A stretch of DNA of 64,000 bases from Cristatella mucedo. Lineage: Eukaryota; Bryozoa; Phylactolaemata; Cristatellidae. The stretch spans positions 855,001 to 919,000 of the forward strand of contig WPIO01000049.1 in NCBI GenBank assembly GCA_009760855.2, given 5' to 3'. The position numbers were made by a program, and so were the translations under genes. Within the stretch, counting starts at the first letter, position 1, and each line of letters opens with the position of its first letter. Below, piece by piece: positions 52,446 through 62,912 of this stretch. The notes beneath the pieces were generated by a model. The model searched no databases. It was given only the letters and a program-made list of their open reading frames with translations, and was not told where the DNA came from.

Positions 52446-53394
52446 ATAGTTTCATATATCTGATTGCGATTGCACGTCCAACACTTATATGGCCGAACCC
52501 ATGTCAAAGACAGATGCGAATGAGCATTTTATTTTCTAAAGATCTCCATGTTTCATGTACGATTGCTGAGTGACATTATTACGTTCGTGGCTCTTACACT
52601 AACTTGCCTTCATCGTGCTGATGCAATCGCAGATAGCCGTAGCTTTATATTCGCTATGTTAAACAGTAGGCATGGTTCGTGGTAACGGTAAGGTTGGCTC
52701 AATGGTACTAGTCTTTCTGAGGCTATTGTTAAAACGTACGTAGAACTCGTGGCATTTTTAGATCCTGTGGGCATGAAATCATCGATGAAACCACTCTTGG
52801 CCCCAAACGTAACTGTGTCGCCGTCGACAGTAGTCCGTGTAAGTTGGCTTCCTGTATAGACAGTGTATGTGAATTTATCGTGTTGCATACGAATTTAATT
52901 TCTCTGTACAATTGGTCATCGCATGTCGTCGAAATTTGTTGGTGCCCGAGCTGCACCTATCTGTGGAGCCACCCGCACAAGTGCCGAACGGCTTACAAGA
53001 TTTTGCATAGCATTTGGTCTGAATAGGTAGAGCAGCTCGCAGATTATCTAGGCTCATCTACCCGAAACATCATCTGGATAGAGGAGCGATGTAGGCATTG
53101 ATGAAACGTGGGTATGAAATCGGTTGCTGGTGAAACTGTCAAAGAGTAGGTATATTCAGCGTGTATTTTATTGCAGTGCGATAAATTTACTCACGAATGC
53201 CTTGGGCGTTGTATAGTAATAGTAATAATACAGTTGCACAAAAGATTAGCTTTCTGCCTGTGCTTCGGCTATCCACTCGCTCATTTTCTCTTCTTTACTG
53301 GCGCTCCGGAGCTGCTTCCACGACAGCTTCTACATCCGTATGTACGCACGTTGCCTGTGGATGTTACAATACAGCGGTCGGCATCAGTACCACA

Positions 53395-53548
53395 CTGTTG
53401 CATGCTGGCACCCCTAACCATGTTATTCATGTTGTTTATCAAGCATTGTACCACTCATCATTCGATCGTGTTTCCTTTGCAGCAAATGTAAAGCGCCTAA
53501 AGAGTTCTCCAAGGGCGCTTTATCAAGTGTATTATTATTATTATATGA
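53395..53548 (+). mobile_element. LINE 3' tail
   Basis: gtaaagcgcctaaagagttc then aagggcgctttatcaagtgt and an ATT run. The match continues left to about 53395 (cacccctaaccatgttattc) and more faintly to 53.2 kb. Confidence 0.75.
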
Positions 53549-54009
53549 CTTAAGGCGAGTCACGAATTTTATTCGCCCAGATTTTAGCGAGCGCTCCCGG
53601 TACATATAAAAGTAGAAGCCCTTGCGAGATCTCTTTAGTGAAGGGTTTCGATCTCCCCTCGCCCCTATAGCATTGCTGCGGTCGACGAATTACTGCAATC
53701 CACCGGAAACCACTTTAGTAAGCAAAAATTGACCATAAATCTACGATGCCCATCATTACAATACACCTACCAAATTTCGTGCAATTTCACTCGCGAATTC
53801 TCATGAAAATATGCTTCAAATGCGATCCATTGGAATCCACCACAAATCCATAGAAAAACTTGGTTTCGCGAAGCTCCAATTTGGATTGCATATTTAGCTA
53901 TGTAGCCGAGTTCTAGGGGTCAGAAGCTATTTCCCACCAAGCTTCGCCATACTTCGGTCACACTGCCGCTGAGCTAGGGTAAGACGAGCGACAGTCAGGT
54001 TAAATCTGT

Positions 54010-54467
54010 TTATAATAACGCTACAACAACAGGGGAACTAAGCAAGTCTACAGGGAGGGTCTTAAACAAAGTACACTCTAGGGGGATGTGTCTCGCAAAG
54101 GCACGGCCTCGAGCCATTTCGCGAAGCTGTCCTGCAGTACCGGTAGGTATTCTCGGCCGCGAGCTGACATGGCAACTTTCAAGATGTCTACGGCTACCAT
54201 GTCCCACGGCCGTCCTACAGGTATTGGTGCCAGCGGTGCCTTAGCGAGCTGTGTCCCTTTAACCGATTGGCAAACCTGACGTGACCGGCAATATCGCATT
54301 ACGTCTCGGCTCATTTTAACCCAATAAGCGTGGTCTCGTAGTCGGTCGTACGTCCGTTCTACGCCTTGGTGACCACTGTCGTCGTGATGTCGTCTGAGCA
54401 GCTCTTCTCGGCGGGCTGGCGGCGAGACCAACCCATATCTATATTGTAATGTTACTAGACGCAGCAA
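54010..54467 (-). pseudogene. Ty3/gypsy-type integrase fragment
   Basis: The minus-strand ORF from 54467 encodes an integrase zinc-binding domain (RRHHDDSGHQGVERTYDRLR; then YCRSRQVCQSVKG with the C-x2-C-like pair) and the start of the catalytic core (PWDMVAVDILKV, with the first Asp of the D,D-35-E triad; YLPVLQDSFAKWLEAVPL). The frame shifts near 54080-54200, and the second Asp and Glu are not seen. RT and RNase H are absent, so the copy is truncated and inactive. Confidence 0.85.
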
Positions 54468-54921
54468 GCGCGAACAAACGTGTTGGTTGGTCAGTCGGCT
54501 TCCACCGTCACAACGTCGCCAGCTTCCGTCCCACCAGTACTAGCGTGCACAGTACGAGACCCGGCTAGACGTCCAAAACAGTCGAGAGCTTCCGCCAAAA
54601 GACGCCAACGCACGGGGTGGGGGTGTCAGGAATATATAAGTCTCAACAACGAGCGTGCTATCCAGCTCAGCTCGGGCCTTGGGTACTCGTTACCTTGCGT
54701 GCGTAGCCGCATCGCCGGAGCAAGCCTGCAACCATCCTGGTGCATAACTCAGCGAGACCGGGAGCCTCTAACACCACGACTTACTCGGCCAATTTCTCCT
54801 ACCCAAGAGCCCCAGTGACCTTACATCACAGCGCATGCCGTAGGTCCGACCCCGGCCTAGTCGGTTACCCTTACCCTCATAGCCGCCCGGTCCCAGCCAA
54901 CCGAACCTAGCCTGGGTACAG

Positions 54922-55317
54922 CTACACTATCGTCAGAGCGTATCTAGAGAACTTCGTGCCTATAGGCCCGCGCGTTCTCGGGCAATCCTCTGCAATCGAC
55001 TGAAGGCAGCGCTCCAGGCGGTGGATTTCGGCATTGGCCCGGATCGCTGCTGCCGATTTTGCAAAGGATTCCACGAGAACGCGCCCGGGCAATGGCATGA
55101 AGTTTGTGAGTGCATTTGAACAAAAGTTGAGCGTACTATGCAATGTAAATCGGAGCTTTTCGCTGCCAATATACAATGCATTTTCGGTAGATTTCAGCAA
55201 TTCGTTGAGTCCACGGTTCTCGCCCAGTAGATAGTAAGGTAGCGTGCTCCGGTTGCATGGGCGAGAGTGACTTGGTTGTCTGGCGATGCTCATCGGTTGC
55301 ATACCCACAAAGCACAT
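54922..55317 (-). CDS. Unassigned 131-codon ORF
   Basis: The ORF begins MCFVGMQPMSIARQPSHSRP and contains NELLKSTENALYIGSEKLRF, then RLERCLQSIAED, a mixed and helix-like composition without low complexity, unlike the chance ORFs around it. Internal ATGs (55302, 55293) could be the real start. I recognise no family. It lies 1.6 kb from, and divergent to, the small membrane-protein gene, across a GC-rich block that could serve as promoter for either. It may be a single-exon gene, one exon, or chance. Confidence 0.35.
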   Translation of the reverse strand: MCFVGMQPMSIARQPSHSRPCNRSTLPYYLLGENRGLNELLKSTENALYIGSEKLRFTLHSTLNFCSNALTNFMPLPGRVLVESFAKSAAAIRANAEIHRLERCLQSIAEDCPRTRGPIGTKFSRYALTIV

Positions 55318-56409
55318 TCCGCGTCCGCCACGGCTCAGCAGCAGCTCTCAATTGCTGCGAAATCGCAGACCGTGCCGAGCGATTCAGCCGAGCGAGCGTA
55401 TGCTAGCAGCTGAACTAATACAATTCGAGACTCGCCTCAATTGTAGAGCTAGGAGAGAGACGTGGTGGGTTCTCTCTACTGCTCTCACGCAGAGCAGCTG
55501 GGCTGCCTACGGTGTGGGGTGCCGGGTTCGTTCGGAGGGGGCCCCTAAATTGGGTAGGCCGTACGAGGTCCAAGTTGATAGCTCACCTTAGACGCGTCGC
55601 GTCGCATCCTATCTCGCACCTACGCAGGCCGCCGAGCTGGTGGGGGCTCCAGCTCCACCGTGAAGCTACAGCTCGGCCGGGCGGAAGTGCTTCGTGTAAA
55701 AATCCCGACAGGTCTTGGCGGGATCGAGATGCGGTGGCTCGCGTGGGCTACCGGATACGACAGCGTCCTAAAGTTTACGATTTGGTGCTATAAAAGACCT
55801 GGTGTGCGGCCTACCAAAACGGCCGGCTGACTCTCGGTCTAGCGATGCGGTTTGGTTTCCTCGCGATAGCGGCAGGGGTGAGTTAGCTATCCTGCCCTGC
55901 CCTGCCCCCCCCGCCCCCCCCCCGCCTGGGGGGTGGGTGGGAGAACCGTCGGCAGCCCTCGCACCTTCCCTATGCACGGCCTTGCGGGGTAAAGCGCCGA
56001 GCCGACCCGACCCGAGCCGACCGGACCCGACCCCGGGCGCTCGCTACGAAGCGTAGCGCCAGCCGAGCTGCGGGGGGGGGGGGGGGGGCACAGGTGCTCG
56101 AAATCACGTGGTCAACCTCCTTGGCGTTTCCGGGAGACTGGCATTATCGCGTAGCCATTTAGGCACTTTATGCTCCTCACGTTGCTCCGTGCGGCGGGTG
56201 CCGGCGTACCCCGTCCCCCCGACGCTCCCCTGTTTTCTTTGGTAGGTGCAATTGCGTCGTTTTGAGCGCGGGACCCGTCGTGACAGACCCCTCTTGAAAT
56301 TCCACGCGAGTCTTCGCCGTTCGTAGTGGAACAGCTGACTTGAGAGACGCGTTCGGCCTGCCGCTGCCAGGTTTTGAGCGAGACTGGCAAGTATTCACAC
56401 CTGCTAAAC

Positions 56410-56450
56410 GATCGGGCTATCTTATCATCGGGCTATCATATATCGGGCTA
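56410..56450. repeat. Short tandem repeat, atcgggctatc unit
   Basis: Three units of an imperfect 14-17 bp repeat (gatcgggctatctt / catcgggctatcatat / atcgggctatca). Confidence 0.8.
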
Positions 56451-56934
56451 TCACAATCAGTTAACCGCATTACATTATTCAGTGTCGTGAAAAGATGCGG
56501 CTTTCGGCTATGATCATTGAGTTGACCGGTCAAGTTTGCTAGCGATGCCCAGACCTTCCTTCTTCATACCCTGGAGATGATTAATTCAGAATCGCGCTGC
56601 CAGCCTATGCAGACTGAAACCATGTATAGACTTTCGAAGAACACTTGATATGTATCCCCTTTCTCTCTGTCTATGTATACATATATACAATTGTGTATAG
56701 ACATCATTGTACGGCGAGAGAAAGTGGGATACAGCACACGCTACTTCTGCTCATCGATATGGTTTTAGTTTCTATTAGAAAACATTTTATCTTCTCCAAA
56801 CACTTTCAAATTATGTAGGTATATTAGAACGATGGGATTAGTGACTTCGGTCGGCCAAGCGCGCTTTAGATTAGCACGTTTATTTACTCGGAGCTGTCTC
56901 TTGTTAGATTTGGTTTTAGCTCTTCACCGGAGAT

Positions 56935-57053
56935 ATGGCACGGGAATATAAGAAACTTGGAGGCTATCTACGCGGCACTCAGGCCTACACTGTCCGCAAC
57001 ATTTTGGTTTTCACGGCCATCACATGGGTTCTCGGATTCGGTACATTCTATAT
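56935..57053 (+). CDS. Small membrane protein exon 1
   Basis: ATG in gagatATGG context. 39 codons plus two bases, containing the membrane segment. Confidence 0.68.
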
Positions 57054-59347
57054 GTAAGTGATTGACGCGAATGCCGTTGTTTGCAAAATGAGCTTGACGA
57101 GAACTTTGCTGCATAGAGTCTTTCTATAAGAGACGTTCCGAAAAGCCCCGATGAAGCCGGCATCGATGAATGCACGATGTCTAATCCTTAATAATAATAA
57201 TAATACACTTGATAAAGCACCCTCAGAGAAATCGATCTCTTTCTTGGCGCTTTGCTTTTGCTGCAAAGGGAAACGTGATTGTATGGTGATTCATATCATG
57301 CTTGATAAATAACATGAATAAATGGTTAGGGGTGACATGCACAGGGTCAGCATGCAAATGTGGTTAGTGGCAGCATGTACAGTGTCAGCACGCATAAGCA
57401 CATGAAGGACGAATCACGGGGACCCTCTAAATGCTGTCCTCAATAGGTGTGTTTTTAAGTTCTTTTTAAATGTGGTCAGGTCAGGGGATGTTCTGACGCA
57501 GGTCGGGAGGGAGTTCCAGGCTTTGGGAGCATACGAACTAAATGCACGGTCTCCAAAGGATTTGAGGTTTGTACGAGGTATTTTTAGACTGTTGGATTCC
57601 GAAAAGCGGGTGGTACGATGCTTGGCCTGATGGGGGAGTATGTCGGAGAGATAGGCTGGAGCCATAGAATGATGGGACCTAAAAGTGAGGGACAAAACCT
57701 TGAAGTCAATCCTTTGCTTGACTGATAGCCAGTGCAGGTCGGCGAGAAGTGGAGTTATGTGGCAACTGCGATGCTCACGACAGACAAGCCTAGCTGCAGA
57801 GTTTTGCACCAGCTGCAATCGCCTGATCGCACATGTTGGGAGGCCAGTAAGCAGTGAGTTGCAGAAGTCGAGACGAGATGTCACGAATGCATGGAACAAC
57901 TTGGACGTGGTATCCTTATCTAAACAAGCCCGAATTTTAGCAATATTATGAAGCTGAAAATAGGCAGATTTGACCGTGGAGCTGATATGGTCGTCTAACG
58001 AGAGGTCGCTTTGGAATATGGCACCTAGATTTCGAGCTGATTCGACAGGAGATATGCTGGCAGAGCCAATTTTGAGCGTCAGCCTTTCCAATTTCTGAAG
58101 CACACTGGGTTTGCCCATAACTAGTAAGTTAGTTTTATCATTGTTTAGTTTAAGAAAATTTGCTGCCATCCATGTGCGGATGTCATGAATACATGCAGCA
58201 AGTGAGTTGAGAGAATTTGAGGTGCTCGAAGGCTGGGAGGGATCAAAGCAAAGATACAACTGTCATATGCATAGAAGTGAAAGCCTAGATTGTGCTTGGC
58301 AATCACATCAGCAAGAGGGAGAGTATAAACCGTGAAAAGAGCTGGACCAAGCACGGAGTCCTGAGGTACCCCATATTTCAGAGGTACCTCGGATGATCTT
58401 TGTCCATTCACGTCAATACTCTGGAGTCTCCCACTGAGATAGGACCTGATCCATTGCAGAGCAGTGCTAGTGGTACCCAGGCGAGATGAGAGGCGCTCTA
58501 GGAGAACTTGGCGGTCGATAGTATCTTAAGCTGCCGAAAGATCGAGCAAAACAAGCAGAGACATTCTACCCATGTCTGCATTCCTAAGCAGGTCGTTGTA
58601 CACCCTAGGCAATGCCGATTTTGTGTAGGAGTGATTAGCTCTAAAGCCAGACTGGAACTTACTAACAAGGTGTGAGGTTTCGATATATGAGTTCAGCTGG
58701 TCTGCCACGACCTGTTCCAGTGTCTTTGATAGGAATGGTAGAAGGGAGACTGGGCGGTAGTTGCTTAAGTTCTCTTGGTCTAGTGTCGCTTTCTTGAGAA
58801 GTGGCCTGACTACAGCTTTTTTGAAAGGTGCTGGGACCTGACCTGAGGCTAATGACATATTAATGATGTTAGTTATGCATGGCAGCAGCAGATCAATGCA
58901 ACGTAGGAGCAGGACATTGGGAATAGCGTCCAAAGGACTTGTTGTCTTCTTTGATTATGATATGAACTTCAGGACTAGATCACTAGCGACCTGCTTAAAT
59001 GTAGACATTGAGGTGCAGCCAGGAATCGGGGGGGGGGGGGGACAGCATTCTAGGGGGGATGTTGTCATCGCAGGGATGAACTCCCTAATCTTGTCTATCT
59101 TCAATGCAATGCAATTCAAGGCAATTTCAAGGCAATGCTGATTTTGTGGAGGAGTGATTAGCTCTAAAGCCAGACTGGAACTTACTAGCAATCCTTGCCA
59201 CTGCATGCAAAACCGGTGTCTTATTGCCTGGGTAACGTGGCTACTTGTTTTTACACTGTGATGTTTTATTTGACCACTATTTCCCTGGTAGGCTTTGAAT
59301 GTCTGTCCACACTTTAGTTGTCTACCTTACGTCTGCCTGAGCCCAAG

Positions 59348-59402
<55 letters not shown>

Positions 59403-62400
59403 CGCACATGCTTTTACATACGTGCAGTTTATACATTTGTTTATACATGTTTATGCTAATGTTTATACATTTATACATATAGTGTTTATAAGGACATGCA
59501 ATTACAGTCAGCATCAACAAAAAGTCTTTGCAGTGTGGCTGTAGCTGCAAATTCCTTAGGGTTAGAAGAGGGTTTTCTATGATGGCAGGCAAACTAAAGC
59601 TATTCAAAGCTAAAGAAAATGCTTATTTACAGCTAAAAAACACACATGCTGTTGGTGTGTATTCGTTTAGTGCAACGTCGTCCTACCACTATACTTTATG
59701 ACTTCTCTTGTCTGGCCAGGTATAGAGGTCACCAGCTTCTGTGTTGTGTCCTGCTGTCGTACATTCTACAGAACCCGAATTTTACTGAAATTGTCGGCTA
59801 CTGATGTTTGCTGAACACCCCATGCCTCAGCCCTGTCGATATTGCTCCATAGTCGTTCAAATGAGGCGAATGTATGGGCACTCTGCATCAGCACCAAACA
59901 AGGGTTCGTCAAAAAATTACTTTACTTCTGTTACGGTTGGTCAAATAAGTTGAATTTCAAAGCTCAAATACTTTGCTTATGGTTGCTTACCTTTAGCAGC
60001 AAGATATACCGGCCTGAAGCACACTGTCAGACCAGTGAAGCACTTTTTGACGCGAAGTCTTGTGTGGTGCTGATGTAGTGGTATTAAGATATGTCACAAG
60101 CATCGTTTTATCACCATGTCCTCCAAGAAGATAATACATAAGCAACTTTCCTTAGCTTGACGACTCTGGATACAGCTGCTTGTAGTCTTCAAACCCCAGA
60201 CTGCAATTACTTTGCCGATTAAAATCTTGGATTCTAACCTCTTCGACTATTCTTCTTCAGCCACTCAATATACTCAATATGAGCTAGCAGCTCGATAGGC
60301 TTTGACTGTGTATTAGAAATCTGCCTGTCTAAAGAACGTGGCCAAAATTAGAGCCTACTAAGACATGAGACCGACAGCCAAACTAGTCCACCTGTTTGTG
60401 ACATTGCATCTAGATTACTGCAATTCTCTTCATTCCTAACTCCCAGCCTCTGCCCATAATCGGCTGCTCTAGTGCAAAACTAGGCAGCTCATCCAATCTG
60501 TCGTCAGCGGTGTAGCTGCCACATCACACCATTCACGTCGGAGCTTCATTGGCTCCCCAGCAAGCATCTAATCGACTTCAAAATTGTCTGTCTAGGTCAC
60601 TTTGCTCCCTCGAAATACCTATCCGATCTCCTTGCTCCTCCAGCGTGCTCAGACACCAGCCACTGTTTGGCTTCTATTCGCCTCACTATCCTTCACCACT
60701 AAACTGAAATCTTTTTGTGATTGGGCTTCTGTTCGTGCAAAGTTTAGAACTCTCTTCCGCCTTTGGCTAATACCTGTAATGACTGTGAATCATTAAAGTC
60801 TCAGCCAAAGATTATTGAAGACGAACTTGTTCTGCTTAGCTTAATTAACCTTGATCCCCGTGCCCTTGTCTTTTTTGAGCATGTATGCTTTGTGTGCTTG
60901 CCTGTGCATGATTCAGTTCATGCTACTAGCCCGAGGTCCTACTAATCAGTGACCCCGAGTTTGTTCTTGTGTGATTTAGGATGCTGCCTAAGCTTGATGC
61001 CTCTTTGGTTTTGCATCTTACTGTAACATAATATCTTGCATGTGATTACCTCTCGACTGTTGATTCTCATACAGTAAGTTGTAAAGCACCGGGATAGAGA
61101 TTTAGTTATCTTAGGAAGCCATACAAACGACCTAGTATGAGGTTGAGGAAAAAGTTCGTGCGTCATGATTTTAATAATAATTAATAATTTAATGAAGTAG
61201 TAGTTTATTGAATTTAATAATGATTTAGTGAAAAAATCGATGCACGAACTTTTTCCTCAGCCTTATTATTACTACTATTCTTATAATTGCTTAGTTCTCA
61301 TGCTCTAGTTAGCTGTAACTTGGATACTTGACTACAATGCGATGCTGGCTGATGGTCTGGATCAGTGGGCTCCTCTGACCAGGCACAATCTACACCCGCA
61401 CTCAAATGGCTTGTGGTTTACTTGTGACGGAGCTTAGCCGCCCCTACGAGTCTTAGCCACTGGTAAGCTGTCGAACTTGCCAATCCAGTTTGTGGGATCG
61501 AGTCCTGAAGCAGGCTATCCTTTAATGTCCACTGCAAGTGTGGGGAGGTTGGGGTGATCAAGTACAGACCCCGGATGTATAACTGGCACTTACTCCCGTC
61601 GTAAATGAACACTTTCCCTGAATATCGATACTTCTGACTGCACACAGAGACAGAACTATTTAACCCAACTAGAGCAACTTCTTACTGTGAGACGGAAATA
61701 GTAAAGGCTTTCCTGTATGTCTCGATGTATTGCATCGAACAAATTTGACTTTTTTAAAACAAGCATCAATATCTAGGACGTTGTCCTCGTTTTTATACCT
61801 TGTCAATGCATATCGGCACCCGAACGTGTCGACAGCACCTGGAGCATCCCGACATTTGAAGTGGCTGAGCACCGACTGATTGCAAGCAAGGCCTGAGCTC
61901 AGAAAAGGCAATCGATCGTCTGATATGTAGAACCAAAGTTTTTTTATATTTACATAAGGATTGAAAAAATCTACCAGAAGTCTATCTGGTGGGTCCATTT
62001 ACCTTTAATCACTAAAGTGGAGAAGCACAATGTTGAATGAATGTAGAAACTGTTTTTGCTGCTAATATGGCATTGTGATATCAAATATTCAAGTAGATGA
62101 AAACAATGTTTCTCACTTATAGCTTTTATGCCAGCTTCACTTTTAGGTCCTTTCATTCTCTTACTCCAGCCTCCTTATCAGAACTAGTTCCTCCCATCAG
62201 GTTAGGAGACATCGTACCACCTGGTCTTCTGACTCAAGTCGTTCAGCTTGTTCCTTGAAAGAACCTCAAATCGTTTGGAGGCTTGCCTTTAGTTCGTATG
62301 CTCCTAAAGCCGGGAACTCATTTCCGACGGACTTCACGACGCTGGGCTGGCACACCTGACTGGACGACATTTAAAAGAAGCTAAAACACACTTTTCCTCA

Positions 62401-62912
62401 CAGAATTTGCTGTTTGTGCATTGCCCATTGTTTGCTTGTAGGTGCTGCTGCTATACATGCATGTTATCACTAAGCGATTGATATTCTTTCTTTATAGCAA
62501 ATATAAAGCACCTGCATAGAGATTAGTTCTCTTAGGGTGCTATACGCATGTCATATATTGTTGTTATTATTATTCATTTCCAAGTTTATATGTGTTGTCC
62601 TAAATGTATCTTGACAGCAAGCATATCCCACTCTTTTTAAGAATGGGCCACTTTAATGCCTATGTGGCCATTGACAAGTGTTGTTGAGCTGCACAGATGT
62701 GTCTGCTCGCGACTTTATTTCCTTTAGTTCTCTCAGCAGCTCATTTTGCAACTCGTTGCAGTTACCGCTTCCCGGGAGGTGACCCGATCGTGCAGTATTT
62801 CAGGGAGCTCGACAAAGAGGAAAAACGTCGGCGAGACCAGATTATGACATTAGAACGATTGAGGCAGCTTCGCGATGCCAGGGAGGCAGCATCTAGAGGC
62901 AGCAGCAACTGA
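56935..62912 (+). CDS. Small single-pass membrane protein, 89 residues, two exons
   Basis: Exons 56935-57053 (donor gtaagt, phase 2) and 62762-62912 (acceptor gttgcag, stop TGA 62910). The junction makes Ile from AT|T. Residues 1-21 are basic (MAREYKKLGGYLRGTQAYTV), about 22-40 form one membrane segment (NILVFTAITWVLGFGTFYI), and 41-89 form a highly charged helix-prone tail (ELDKEEKRRRDQIM; LERLRQLRDAREAA). The shape resembles small mitochondrial inner-membrane assembly factors such as PET100, PET117 or UQCC3, but I cannot match it to any of them. Both exons look coding and agree in phase across a 5.7-kb intron. A further exon inside the intron is not excluded, though none is needed. Confidence 0.68.
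57190..59195 (-). mobile_element. L2/CR1-like LINE, largest copy, 5'-truncated
   Basis: Minus strand. The tail is at 57190-57265 (ATT run, ctcagagaaatcgatctctt, ttggcgctttgc). The RT ORF runs from about 59130 (STFKQVASDLVLKFIS), through LRCIDLLLPCITNIINMSLA, NYRPVSLLPFLSKTLEQVVA and FQSGFRANHSYTKSALPRVY, to VPQDSVLGPALFTVYTLPLA and a 281-codon open end (SSYAPKAWNSLPTCVRTSPD). A stop after VLLDLSAA, frame changes near 58.2 kb and a damaged YxDD box (FYAYD) make it inactive. The endonuclease domain is absent. It sits in the intron of the small membrane-protein gene. Confidence 0.93.
59350..59401. repeat. (GT)n microsatellite
   Basis: About 25 GT units. Confidence 0.97.
60340..61133 (+). mobile_element. 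LINE 3' part, subfamily B
   Basis: Decayed plus-oriented RT end (ctgcaattctcttcattcct; gccacatcacaccattcacg; attggctccccagcaagcat) and tail gtaaagcaccgggatagaga / cttaggaagccatac. More diverged than the other copies. Confidence 0.65.
61136..61265. mobile_element. Mariner-type MITE
   Basis: About 130 bp with terminal inverted repeats of about 30 bp. The left reads tgaggttgaggaaaaagttc then gtgcgtca; the right, reversed, reads taaggctgaggaaaaagttc then gtgcatcg. TA lies at each end as expected of Tc1/mariner target duplication. The interior is AT-rich without an ORF. It lies directly at the end of a LINE tail. Confidence 0.75.
62130..62580 (+). mobile_element. LINE 3' fragment
   Basis: ORF-end remnant (ttcgtatgctcctaaagccg) and the tail aaagcacctgcatagagatt / agttctcttagggtgctata, then an ATT run. 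Its tail is the one closest to the SINE family 1 tail. Confidence 0.8.
62762..62912 (+). CDS. Small membrane protein exon 2
   Basis: Begins after tgcaactcgttgcag. It encodes YRFPGGDPIVQYFRELDKEE and the charged tail, ending REAASRGSSN. Confidence 0.7.

Larger units (their letters stand above)
50990..56934. other. FIP1L1 3' UTR and intergenic region
   Basis: The 3' UTR probably covers the first few hundred bases; I saw no clear AATAAA. Further right are the retroelement pieces listed, an unassigned ORF and a GC-rich block (54.5-56.1 kb) with poly-C/G runs at about 55906-55923 and 56071-56088. Confidence 0.6.
57054..62761 (+). other. Intron of the small membrane-protein gene
   Basis: Mostly repeats (LINE copies, GT array, MITE). 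59.4-60.3 kb and 61.3-62.1 kb show no recognisable feature. Confidence 0.65.

Noticed and set aside
57414-58259. 281-codon minus-strand ORF as a host gene
   Set aside because: It is the C-terminal part of a LINE reverse-transcriptase ORF, with the typical family tail downstream and broken frames upstream.
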